From: Thiocapsa bogorovii
GTDB taxonomy: Bacteria; Pseudomonadota; Gammaproteobacteria; Chromatiales; Chromatiaceae
Reading direction: 5' to 3'
Length of the DNA stretch: 64,000 bases
NCBI RefSeq assembly: GCF_021228795.1
Contig: NZ_CP089309.1
Span: 3,162,001-3,226,000 of the forward strand
The notes beneath the pieces were generated by a model that saw only the letters and a program-made list of their open reading frames with translations, searched no databases and was not told the origin of the DNA. The translations under genes and the position numbers were made by a program. Below are positions 34,117-42,877 of the stretch, piece by piece (position 1 is the first letter of the stretch; every line of letters starts with the position of its first letter).

Positions 34117-35622
34117 TTATGGCAGACGGCTCGTTGCGCGGGGCCGAATAAGATCTGTTGTTTCAGCAGCGAGCCCGAGAGCGACATCGCGGAACTGACG
34201 AGCACTTTCTGACCATGATGGGCACAAATCATTGATGTCCACTCGATTGTCGATCTGATTCGGAAACTCTTGAGCGACGGCGATGATCTGTTCGGCAAGC
34301 GCCCCGGGATCATCCAAGGGGAAGTACTTGCACGCATTGCCGCCGATCTCTCTAAATACGGCGATATCGCTTGCAAGGATCGGCAGGCCATGAACCAGGC
34401 CCTCGACGATCGGTAAGCCAAACCCTTCTGCCCGGGAAGGGCAGACCAGACAGTCTGCGCGACGAAACGCATCCAGCAATTCGTCATCATCGGCATTCTC
34501 GAGGTGAAGCAGGCGACTTCCCTGGAGCGGGTGCTCGGCAAGGCGCTCCATGAAGCCCAGGTTTTCCCAGCCTGGTTTGCCTACGATAAGGAGCGAGAAG
34601 CTTCCTTTGTCCCATACTCTATCCATGGCATCGAGGAGCAGCGGATAGTTCTTGCGTGGCTCGATGGTGCCGACGGCGAGCACCACGAACCCAGGAAGAG
34701 CCTGGACGACCCGGCTTGGTGTCGTCGCGCGTTGCAGCCTGGACCGACCGAGATCCGAGCCTAGCCGGAAGCTGGCGCTGCGCCAGGGATGACCTCGCAG
34801 GGGTGGATGTTCGCGAAGGTAGCAATCCAGCGTTTGCCTTGTGGCCTCGGAGTTGGTGATGAAAAAGTCGGCCCGCTCAGCAATGGTGCGGAACCAGGCG
34901 ACATAGCCATCGATGGTTTGTTGCTGACAGACCTCCGGAATGGTCAATGGAAAGAGATCATGAATCATGACGCCGAGGTGGAGACCGCTCCGTTGCTGCG
35001 CAGAAAAAAGAGCGGACAGCATGGCGCTGGAGTCCCAGGTCGAGTCGACAAGGACGACCACATCGCCGGGCCGGAAACGGACTCGGGTCGCCAACAGGAC
35101 GCCGATCGGTAGTGTCAATAAACCGAATGCCCGGTAGAAGAAATCCGGGTTGTCTTTCCGCCTCAAATTGCCGTGAAGGCGATACCAAAGTCCGGAGAGC
35201 GCACGTCCAAGGGAATCCCGCAAGTAGCTCAAACGTCTCAGCAGCACCCGTGTCGAGGAATGGATGCCTAACGGGATAGGCAGTTTCTCGGCATGCGCCA
35301 AGACCCAACGCACGGCTGTGATGCACCGACCGAGAAGGCAGGCGAAGAATGCCACGAGAATGTTGACGGCGCGCAAGAATTGGTGCCGAAACTCCAGGAT
35401 TCGCACCAGCGGATGCCTGGCATCGGTAAGTGGACGTCTCGGGCTAAAGAATCCGATACCTCCCCACACCAGGGGAGCCATCGTCACCTCTCTGTTCGAC
35501 GCTGCCCTGCGCTGATTCGCCAAGCTTCGCGCAACCCGCCGTATGCCGCTAGTTCCTCCAGCAAGATAGGTGTGCGTACACTCAACAAAAAGTCGCCGGG
35601 GTGTAGACCTACGACCGATCAC
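34117..35622 (-). CDS. family 4 glycosyltransferase, mannosyltransferase-like
   Basis: 501 residues, longer than usual because of an insert of about 100 residues (about 75-175) with hydrophobic stretches that could touch the membrane. The C-terminal donor domain has VVLAVGTIEPRKNYPLLLDA near 313-332 and EGFGLPIVEGLVHGLP with the E-x7-E pair near 417-432. The opening RRLFVECTHTYLAGGTSGIRRVA places the acceptor loop at the N terminus. Its ATG overlaps the stop of the tandem sulfotransferase gene upstream, so sugar transfer and sulfation are translationally coupled. Confidence 0.85.
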   Translation of the reverse strand: MIGRRSTPRRLFVECTHTYLAGGTSGIRRVARSLANQRRAASNREVTMAPLVWGGIGFFSPRRPLTDARHPLVRILEFRHQFLRAVNILVAFFACLLGRCITAVRWVLAHAEKLPIPLGIHSSTRVLLRRLSYLRDSLGRALSGLWYRLHGNLRRKDNPDFFYRAFGLLTLPIGVLLATRVRFRPGDVVVLVDSTWDSSAMLSALFSAQQRSGLHLGVMIHDLFPLTIPEVCQQQTIDGYVAWFRTIAERADFFITNSEATRQTLDCYLREHPPLRGHPWRSASFRLGSDLGRSRLQRATTPSRVVQALPGFVVLAVGTIEPRKNYPLLLDAMDRVWDKGSFSLLIVGKPGWENLGFMERLAEHPLQGSRLLHLENADDDELLDAFRRADCLVCPSRAEGFGLPIVEGLVHGLPILASDIAVFREIGGNACKYFPLDDPGALAEQIIAVAQEFPNQIDNRVDINDLCPSWSESARQFRDVALGLAAETTDLIRPRATSRLP

Positions 35623-37766
35623 AACGGATAACCGTGCCGCTCGAGGTCGATTTTAAAGGTGTCTGCAATCCAGCGGTTCACCGCACGACTACGTTTGGCG
35701 ATGTAGGCTTTCTGGTCGGCGTTCAGGTGCACTTGGTACTTCTCACCGCTCCCTTCCGACCTTAAGGCATCGAGTTGATTTTTGCGCTCCTTTCGGGGCA
35801 GTGCCCACCACCGCGCAAGGTCGTCCGAGGATGCTTGGACGCTTTCCAGCAGTGCAACCTGCTCGACCGTTAATGCGGTGTTGAAGTACTGTTGCTCCTG
35901 CGCGCGGGCCTCCTCGATGTCGATACCTAGAAAGCCTGCGATGTTTTGGAAAAAACCTTTCGAATCTTCCTGCAGGTCTTCGAGTAGAAAGACGCCGGTC
36001 CGGTCGACGCCAAGATGCTTCACGGCCAACTTGAGATTTTCGCCGAAGTCGAAGCGGTAATCATGCCCGTCCTTGGACTGTTTGCCATGCAGCCAGTCCT
36101 CGAACGACAGGAAGCTTGCGCCCTTTGGCATGGAATAATGTTTACCTTTGTGGGCACAGCCTTTAAGCGCCTGAAGATAAGCTGAGGGGAGCCGGGTCAG
36201 CGTATTGCGCAGCGTGAAGATGATGCGAAGACCCCCGAAAGCCGCTTCGGTGTTCACGAGAACGCGTTCGAAGCGCGCTCGCCGCTGTTGGCCAAGGCCC
36301 TCCCAGGAGCCAACGAGTCTTCTGTCACCGACATCCGCGAGACCGTCGAGCAGTTTAGCTCGTATCTGTCCTGGACTGAGCTCACCGCTAAGGTCATCCC
36401 AAAGGAGTGGACGGAGTGCCTCGTAGATTTGCGTGGAACGGCACCCGCGGGACTGATCGTAGCTTCCGCTTTTCCCAAGATAATAGATCCCCGAATGGTG
36501 GGTGAAGAGCGTGTTTTGTAGCGTCGTCGTTGCGGTCTTGGGAAGGCCGACATGCAGAAACAGCGGCGGCAGGTCTTTTGTTTTCCTAAATCGGACCGAA
36601 AACAGCCGCGAGGCGCGCGCGCTTAGGGTGCCGTGAATCTTTCCGGCTGACGATGCGGTCACGCCTGGAGGCGTCTCGCCGGCTTTTGGCCGATTGTCGA
36701 CAGTTGTCCATTCATTGATCATGTCCCGGACGGTGCTTGCCATCTTTTCATGACGCGTGTTGACCCTGGCGGGATAATCAGAAAAGTCGTCCGGGAACAG
36801 GGGGCGCCGGCGGTCTGGAAACGCCAGTTTCGCGAGCTTCTCGTTGCTGTCGCGAAAACGACCGAAGAAGTCGAGAGCCTCTTGGCGAGAGGCTGGATAG
36901 ATTTTTCCGCGATGTTGCTTGCTGATCAACGCGACCAGTCTCTCGCGGGCTGGGTTGCGGGGACTCGTCTCCGGCTGTGGCCATTGCCTGTTGAGCTCAC
37001 GAAAAAGTTGAACGCCGCGGTCACTCAAAGACGAGTTGATTCTGCCGGGACGTTCCTTGCCTTCTATACTCAGCCCAGCCTTGGCACAGAAATCACTGAT
37101 CAGGTCCCCCTGTTCAAGCTCTTCACGCTCGAACAGCCCCGGTGCCATGGCCTTTGTACCGAAGACTTCGGCCCAATTTTCGTATATCCGCCCGTAGTCG
37201 TAATAGTAGGGTAGCGTTGTCATGTCATCGTGCGGGAACACTGTCGGGTCAGGGTCACCGGACTTCAGCTTTGTCGAGTAGTGGCCGACCGCGACCCGGT
37301 CCTGTCGTCGGAAGTAGACGATGACGCGAAAGTCATGTGTCCAGCGGCCGAGCAGGTCTTTCAAGTCATGGATCAGCGCTTGGGACCTAAGTCGACTGTG
37401 GAAGTGTTCGCTCGACACCAATAATGTGTGCGCTTCATGGCAACGAGTCAGCTCCTCGTCGATGGCCTCGATGAGGCGTTCGCGGTAGTTGCGGGCATCA
37501 GTGCTGTTGTAGATATCGAGTTTCGCGCCGATGCCGGATTTCCATGGTCGTTCTGCAACGGCAGCGACGAAGCCCCATTGGCTTCCACCCTGCGTACCTG
37601 TGAAGCTTGGATAGATCACGCCCTGCTCCGCTAGGGCGGATCGATTCATCGATAGGAAATGTTGGATGCTGCTCGTTCCGGTCTTTTCTGTGCCGATGTG
37701 TAAAATACATCGTTGAATTTTTGGAATCATAGCTGTGTCGACTAGCGTAGGTGTTTTGCTAGGCAT
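35619..37766 (-). CDS. tandem sulfotransferase
   Basis: 715 residues from the ATG at 37766, which follows TTTGGAG by five bases. Two sulfotransferase units are joined. Unit one opens LHIGTEKTGTSSIQHFL (PAPS loop near 22-38) with VIVYFRRQDRVAVGHYS as the 3'-phosphate site. Unit two opens LFLHVGLPKTATTTLQNTLF near 406-425 with RIIFTLRNTLTRLPSAYLQA. Both units keep the loop Lys and Arg-Ser/Thr motifs, so both may work. Likely role is sulfation of two positions of a glycan. It is coupled to a GT4 gene by an ATGA overlap. It differs in sequence from the 994-residue tandem enzyme. Confidence 0.82.
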   Translation of the reverse strand: MPSKTPTLVDTAMIPKIQRCILHIGTEKTGTSSIQHFLSMNRSALAEQGVIYPSFTGTQGGSQWGFVAAVAERPWKSGIGAKLDIYNSTDARNYRERLIEAIDEELTRCHEAHTLLVSSEHFHSRLRSQALIHDLKDLLGRWTHDFRVIVYFRRQDRVAVGHYSTKLKSGDPDPTVFPHDDMTTLPYYYDYGRIYENWAEVFGTKAMAPGLFEREELEQGDLISDFCAKAGLSIEGKERPGRINSSLSDRGVQLFRELNRQWPQPETSPRNPARERLVALISKQHRGKIYPASRQEALDFFGRFRDSNEKLAKLAFPDRRRPLFPDDFSDYPARVNTRHEKMASTVRDMINEWTTVDNRPKAGETPPGVTASSAGKIHGTLSARASRLFSVRFRKTKDLPPLFLHVGLPKTATTTLQNTLFTHHSGIYYLGKSGSYDQSRGCRSTQIYEALRPLLWDDLSGELSPGQIRAKLLDGLADVGDRRLVGSWEGLGQQRRARFERVLVNTEAAFGGLRIIFTLRNTLTRLPSAYLQALKGCAHKGKHYSMPKGASFLSFEDWLHGKQSKDGHDYRFDFGENLKLAVKHLGVDRTGVFLLEDLQEDSKGFFQNIAGFLGIDIEEARAQEQQYFNTALTVEQVALLESVQASSDDLARWWALPRKERKNQLDALRSEGSGEKYQVHLNADQKAYIAKRSRAVNRWIADTFKIDLERHGYPL

Positions 37767-38166
37767 AATCACTCCAAAGCGGTGCCCGCTCCCACATGCC
37801 GTTCAGGGCCCTGGCTATTGTTAGGTTAGGATGCGCGCGGCATCGCGCACACTCAAGCCCGACCAAAACCGATTCCGGTCTCCTCCGACAGGTCCGAGGG
37901 CGTGTTGCGGCTGCCCGACCATCGAGGACAGAAGCGCGGGTAACGTCTGCCTTAATCGGAACGATGAGTGCCGCCTGATCCTGCGCGGACAAGTGTTGCT
38001 CAACGACCATCGACTCGGGCGCTCCAATGCAGCGCAGATCGGACCACTGCGGCCGAGTCTCTCGCGGGTTCAACCCATGCGCCGCTACCTGAGTCGGCGA
38101 TCGAGCGTCTGCCCTATCAGTCGGGTTGTGAGGCGAGTCGATTTTCATAAGGACCGATAGAAAATG
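37767..38166. other. gene-free region between two sulfotransferase genes
   Basis: 400 bases with open frames on both strands but no recognisable protein, no ribosome-binding site in the right place and no repeats. The promoter for the tandem sulfotransferase/GT4 pair should be in the first 150 bases. Confidence 0.35.
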
Positions 38167-39192
38167 CTATGAAGACTTCCGCGCCAGTGCCCTACCCGGC
38201 AGAGATCGAGCGCGATCGTAGAGAATATAGTCGATGGCGTTCATTTCACGAAGACGATCGGCAACTTCAGGCGCAAGTTCTCGCAAGGGCCTATTGTAGC
38301 CGCTGTTTTCCACACCAAGATCATCAATTCGGGGCAATTTCCATGCAACAGCGAGTCGATCCAGGAACGTGTCGACGTCTTCGAGAACGCCGATCACATC
38401 GATCGCCTCAAGGTTTTGTTCGGCGGCGTGTAGAAGGTCATGATCATTTTTCGGCCAGGAGATATCGTGAATCTCGTGCGGGAGCAAGTAGCGCCCGAAG
38501 TCGAGTGCCGCGAGAAACTTGGCTTGGAAGTTTTCGAGGTAGCCACGCGCCGACGAATCGTTTATGACGTGCTCGAGCGAGCGGCCTTTGATGATTGCGT
38601 GAAGCGGCAGATTGGGATCTCGAGCTCCGTGCGCATGGTGCGAAATCACGCGCTGGACAGGATCTCGGAGTAGGGTTGCGCTCCGTATAGGCCGGCGCAA
38701 ATAGGGCGCGAGGAAACCACCGAAATGGCCTGCGAAATGGCTGTAGCTGCGAGCGTCCTCGAAGTTGAAGAGGTCTTCCATGAACGCCCCCGGGAACAGC
38801 CGGCCTCCGGTCGCTTCGGCGCCGCGGGCAATCCAACGTTTGACGCTCATGCCGGCGGTTTTAGGGATGTGTACAAAATACGAGGCGATTTCCGTCTTCC
38901 CCTCCGCGTTTTGCTTTAGTCTGCACTGCCGGACTGAAAACTCGTCCGAGCGAAGAAAAGCATCGAGGACGTCACGTTCCGATGCTCCAGCCATCATCGC
39001 ATCAACGTGATGCTTGAGTTCGGGAGGGTTAGGCCGACGTCCGAGCATTGACTCGTAGCATGACCTCACAAAGCGTTCCCGTGGCCATCGCCACCGTAAG
39101 AAATTTGTTGCCAAGATCTTGAAAATAGCGCGTGCAGCCGTCTGGAGGGGGTGAGGAGGTAGGTTGTCAGCACTCAGGGCTACGAAATTCAA
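38167..39192 (-). CDS. sulfotransferase family 2-type protein with N-terminal DUF4214-like segment
   Basis: 341 residues. Residues about 38-86 (RFVRSCYESMLGRRPNPPEL, then DVLDAFLRSDEF) match the DUF4214 helical unit often attached to surface or glycan proteins. The catalytic part follows with YFVHIPKTAGMSV (PAPS loop 106-117), SATLLRDPVQRVISHHAH as the 3'-phosphate site, and VIGVLEDVDTFLDRLA. The IPKTAGMS loop is that of the carbohydrate sulfotransferase group. It probably acts on the glycan made by neighbouring enzymes. Confidence 0.8.
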   Translation of the reverse strand: MNFVALSADNLPPHPLQTAARAIFKILATNFLRWRWPRERFVRSCYESMLGRRPNPPELKHHVDAMMAGASERDVLDAFLRSDEFSVRQCRLKQNAEGKTEIASYFVHIPKTAGMSVKRWIARGAEATGGRLFPGAFMEDLFNFEDARSYSHFAGHFGGFLAPYLRRPIRSATLLRDPVQRVISHHAHGARDPNLPLHAIIKGRSLEHVINDSSARGYLENFQAKFLAALDFGRYLLPHEIHDISWPKNDHDLLHAAEQNLEAIDVIGVLEDVDTFLDRLAVAWKLPRIDDLGVENSGYNRPLRELAPEVADRLREMNAIDYILYDRARSLPGRALARKSS

Positions 39193-40093
39193 GGCCTCAG
39201 TCTACCTCCATTCAAGGGAAAAGGCCACGCAATGGCAGTGGGGTCGGGTGAGCAATGCGCGGGTGGCTTGAGCTGGGCCGACTGGGAACGACACCGGCCC
39301 CGGTTGGGATTAACACACAATGCAACCTGCTTGCCGCCGAGCGGCGGACGTGCAATGGCTGTTTGGTGATTGATCCCCCACAACAAACACGTCTTCGAGT
39401 TGAAGCCGCTCGTGCCGTCGATGAAGAACAGGTCATTGTCGTCGATGTCAGTCATGGCCCCAAAGCTCCACTCGCCCCGGTCCACGAGGGCGCTCGTTTG
39501 TTGGCTCCCCGATGGAAAAGTGGCTCGCGATCGGACCGAATTCAGGTGTCGACTGCGCCGTCGTCTGAGCGCACCGTTGCTCGCACGGTTTAATCGCGCA
39601 TTCCGGCCAGTGTCCAAAGCCCGCGGAGAGGCTCCTTCGAATATGTGAACAAATTCGACGTAACTATACTCAGCGAATGTGAGATCCTCGGGCTTTCACT
39701 CGTCGACAGTCGCGAAGTTCTCAGTCAACAATGAGCGCATCGGATCACGATAGAGATGCGAGTTGTTGAAGAACCCTTCCCAAGCCGACGCGTCGAAATA
39801 GCGACTCATCAGAAATGCGCGCGTGTCCGCGTTTCACCGACGAATCGACCGGCATCTGCGTCGACATGCATGGGATGCCCACCGACGAAGTGGAGCAGCC
39901 CGGCCGTATCGAATTGCGACGACCGGGCAGCGGGCAGCGGGTGCGGCCACGATGCACGCGCTCGCAACACCGCGCCGCTTGTTGACGACGTGCACGCTTG
40001 CTTCACTTTGAACCAGCCCGGCAGACAAGCGGGCCTTCGCCGCCTCCACCCTAACCAACCGGCGGAACGTCGGTTGGTGGTCATGCCTGGGCC
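39193..40093. other. decayed coding region
   Basis: About 900 bases lack an intact gene but show broken minus-strand coding pieces. One reads WSFGAMTDIDDNDLFFIDGT near 39480-39420. Another reads FDTAGLLHFVGGHPMHVDAD near 39912-39850, ends at 39809, and is continued out of frame by SRYFDASAWEGFFNNSHLYR to a stop at 39696. I do not recognise the original gene or genes; frameshifts separate the pieces. Confidence 0.4.
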
Positions 40094-41197
40094 TCAGCGC
40101 GTCGAGATCGTGGAACCGATCGCGGTCAGAAACGCCTCCCTCGAGAACAATGCCGCTCGCTTCTCGCAGGCTGCGCGCAAGGCTTTTGCTTTGGCCGCGG
40201 TCATCGACCGGACAGCGATTTTGATATCGTCGACGGTGAAACTCGGTGATAGGAGGTGGCCGGTCTCATCGTGTACAAGGGTCTCGAGCAATCCCCCTTC
40301 AGCGACCCCGATGACGGGTTTTCCGGCGGCCATCGATTCCACGGGCGATATGCCGAAATCTTCGTCTTGTGCGAGATAGATCGACGCACGGCAGCTCCCG
40401 ATCAAACGGCTGAGCTCGTCATCGGCGAGCCAGCCGGTGAAGTGAATGTTGGATGCGTTTGCGGCGAGCCTACGCAATGCCTTCGACTGGCCTCCGCCCG
40501 AGGCTACGACCAGCTTCTGATCGGGCATCTGCGTAAAGGCCTCGATAATCGGCGCGACTCGCTTTAATGGTTCCAGTCGAGCCGTGGAAACAAAATAGTC
40601 GTCTTGCCCGAACCACCGAAAACGCGCAATCTCGACCGGCGGATAGACGACCTGGGATTCGACGTTGAGGTAGTGCTTCAGTCGGTGTTTTACGTTGAGA
40701 GAGTTTGCAAGGACGACATCCATTCTGCTGATGGATGCCTCATACCTGGATTTGAACCAAGCTTGGAGTGCGAGCAGCAGTGGTCTTTGCAGTGGCGAAA
40801 GGCTGCTCAGATAGTAATGTTCAAGATCGTAAAGGAACCGTGGAGGGGTGTGACAATAGTAGATGGATCGACCGAAGTGATCGGGTGAGGAAGCGAGCAC
40901 GGAGTAAGAGCCCGAATAGATCCGATTGGGGTATCTGGCGACCAGTCCGGCAATGCGTTGAAACCTCGCAAGAAGGTAGATCAGCTCGAGCGCACGAAAG
41001 TAGCTGTGTGCTCGAAGGTCGATCAATCGATCCGGGTCGACCGCGCCGCCGTACGCCTCTTGACCGACAAAGCCGACGCAGACATCAGCGTCCAGCGCGC
41101 TATAGAGCGTCATCAGGACGTGCTCGGCACCGCCACGGATTGCGAGTGAATCATATAGCAGTAATAAGGATGCCGGTGGTCGCTTCTTGCTCGTCAT
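40094..41197 (-). CDS. family 4 glycosyltransferase
   Basis: 367 residues from the ATG at 41197; the ribosome-binding site is weak, and an upstream in-frame Met at 41296 adds a non-conserved extension. The acceptor domain opens LLLLYDSLAIRGGAEHVLM; the donor domain has YFVSTARLEPLKRVAPIIEA near 203 and EDFGISPVESMAAGKPVIGV with the E-x7-E pair near 300. A YCHTPPRFLYD segment is typical of mannosyl- or rhamnosyltransferases of O-antigen clusters. The gene stands alone, flanked by decayed sequence and an inverted-repeat element. Confidence 0.85.
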   Translation of the reverse strand: MTSKKRPPASLLLLYDSLAIRGGAEHVLMTLYSALDADVCVGFVGQEAYGGAVDPDRLIDLRAHSYFRALELIYLLARFQRIAGLVARYPNRIYSGSYSVLASSPDHFGRSIYYCHTPPRFLYDLEHYYLSSLSPLQRPLLLALQAWFKSRYEASISRMDVVLANSLNVKHRLKHYLNVESQVVYPPVEIARFRWFGQDDYFVSTARLEPLKRVAPIIEAFTQMPDQKLVVASGGGQSKALRRLAANASNIHFTGWLADDELSRLIGSCRASIYLAQDEDFGISPVESMAAGKPVIGVAEGGLLETLVHDETGHLLSPSFTVDDIKIAVRSMTAAKAKALRAACEKRAALFSREAFLTAIGSTISTR

Positions 41198-41971
41198 CTG
41201 CGTGTCGGAGCCGTTCCTTGATAATCCTAAATGCCGAAGTGATCCACCGGCGGCTGTCGAGACGCCGAGCAATCGTTGCGGGATCAGACTCCGCAAAATC
41301 GGCAGACGGGTATGACAGCCTTAGGTGGCGACCGGCACATGGTGTCGTGCCGAGGGCTGTGTTGGCAAGTGACCTACCGGGATGCGGTTTGGCTCGGAAC
41401 GCTCGCGGAAAGTTATCCTTGGCCAAGTCGATCCCGCTTGGATCCGTTGCGGTGTACTCAGCGCTTTCGGCACCGTCTAGGTTCTCCCTCTGGTTGACAG
41501 TCGCGCGGTCTTCGAGAATGCTCCCGACCGGAGGCTGGGCCAAGCGTAGTACCTCGTTCCACCCTATTTTGCATGCTCAGAGCCCCCCCCAAAGGCGTCA
41601 GGGCAAGGCACAGACCGCGGGGAATAGTGGGTGCTATTTCCAAGGGCTGCAACGCTGCCCTGGCGCCTTTGGGGGGGCTCCCGAAGGGCGAGGCGAGAAG
41701 CCTTCAGCGCCGTTGTTGCGCGAGCTTGAAAGAGGGTTACTCTTCCTTCACTCGCGTGCCTAGCCGCTGAACGCTTCTCGCCTCGCTGAGCACGCAAAAT
41801 AAGGTGGAACGAGGTACTAGCGCCGCTGTTGAGCTGATGGCCCCCGAGGAGTTGTTCGTTCGGAAACAGGTTTCTTGCAAGCGGAGAGACTTCCTTGCCG
41901 GGGAGGCCGCGCCGGGGTCGCCCGGTGCGCGTCGAGTGTCATTGCAGGATGATTAACGGGCGATTGTCGTT
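41198..41971. other. gene-free region containing the TA-flanked repeat element
   Basis: About 770 bases without a supported gene. The centre is the 273-base inverted-repeat element at 41547-41819. The left part (41198-41546) and right part (41820-41971) show only short unrecognised frames. Confidence 0.5.
41547..41819. mobile_element. 273-bp palindrome-rich element with 34-bp terminal inverted repeats, TA at both ends
   Basis: Bases 41547-41580 and 41786-41819 are inverted copies with two mismatches (outer end TAGTACCTCGTTCCACC). Two further inverted pairs nest inside: 41581-41605 with 41656-41679 around an AGCCCCCCC core, and 41689-41709 with 41765-41785 (21 bases, one mismatch). No coding sequence is inside. 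The terminal TA on both sides suits the TA duplication of IS630/mariner-type transposition, so a MITE moved by such a transposase is likely. Confidence 0.75.
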
Positions 41972-42703
41972 GTGAAACCACTCTACCGAGATCGCCTTTA
42001 CGCGGTCTATTCCGATCTGCATCCACGGCCCGATGTCGAATCGGATCCCGCTATCGCCGATTTGGTCGTCAGGGAATGGCTCGATCGCATGGCGGGCTGG
42101 CTGCCGATCGACAAGGATGCCGAATGCCTCGATGTGGCCTGCGGAAACGGTAGCTTGATGTTGGCCCTCAAGCGATCGGGTTATTCCAGGATCCGCGGTG
42201 TTGAGCTCGGCGAGCGGCAGGTTGAAACTGCACGTCGGGTTGCGGGGAACGTCGTTCAGGCGGATGCGGTGGATTATCTTGAAGGCCGTCCGCTTTCCTT
42301 CGATTTTATTACTGCGATGGACATCATCGAGCATTTCGACAAGAAGGATGTTTTCGCGTTTGTCGATGCTTTGTATCGGGCGCTCAGGCCCGGAGGGCGA
42401 CTGATCGTACACACGCCAAACGCGGAATCTCCCTGGTTCGGTGTGGTTCGCTACGGCGACCTCACTCATGAGTTGGCTTTTTCACCGCAGAGCCTATCTC
42501 ATGTTCTGAGCGTGGCGGGCTTCGAATCCTTCGAGGCCCGTGAGTGTCCGCCGTTCGTGCACGACCTGCGGAGCTGCCTGCGCCGGATTTTCTGGCGCGT
42601 ACTTCGCAACTTTCTCTTGTTTTGGAGTGTCGTCGAAACGGATAGTACGGGCTCGGGCGTGCTGACGAGAGTCTTCATTGCGAAAGCAGACAAGCCGGGC
42701 TAG
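41972..42703 (+). CDS. class I SAM-dependent methyltransferase
   Basis: 243 residues from a GTG at 41972; the only upstream ATG is followed at once by a stop. Motif I reads ECLDVACGNGSLMLAL (about 46-61), the acidic end of strand 2 is GVELGERQ near 76, and the motif IV region is FDFITAMDIIEHF near 111. The post-motif RPGGRLIVHTPNAESPWFG follows. The UbiG/type 11 fold is clear; the substrate is probably a sugar or lipid of the surface glycan. It is followed 174 bases later by the large glycosyltransferase operon. Confidence 0.85.
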   Translation: MKPLYRDRLYAVYSDLHPRPDVESDPAIADLVVREWLDRMAGWLPIDKDAECLDVACGNGSLMLALKRSGYSRIRGVELGERQVETARRVAGNVVQADAVDYLEGRPLSFDFITAMDIIEHFDKKDVFAFVDALYRALRPGGRLIVHTPNAESPWFGVVRYGDLTHELAFSPQSLSHVLSVAGFESFEARECPPFVHDLRSCLRRIFWRVLRNFLLFWSVVETDSTGSGVLTRVFIAKADKPG

Positions 42704-42877
42704 GCGTTTCGTCTTTTACTCTGAATCGATGTCGCGGTGCCGGGGCGTCTCAAGAGGGGCTCGGCAAGAGCGGCATCCCAGGGCGAAGGGCAGGCAGCGC
42801 GGCCTATCGTGATGTTCACTCAGGATTGTTAAGGGAGCTTGAGCGCGGATGACGACCGGGGTGCAGAGGAGGCTCTC

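Noticed and set aside
37767-38148. Minus-strand frame of about 127 codons before the tandem sulfotransferase
   Set aside because: No ribosome-binding site, no recognisable motif, Arg-rich composition typical of chance frames, and it overlaps the sulfotransferase start.
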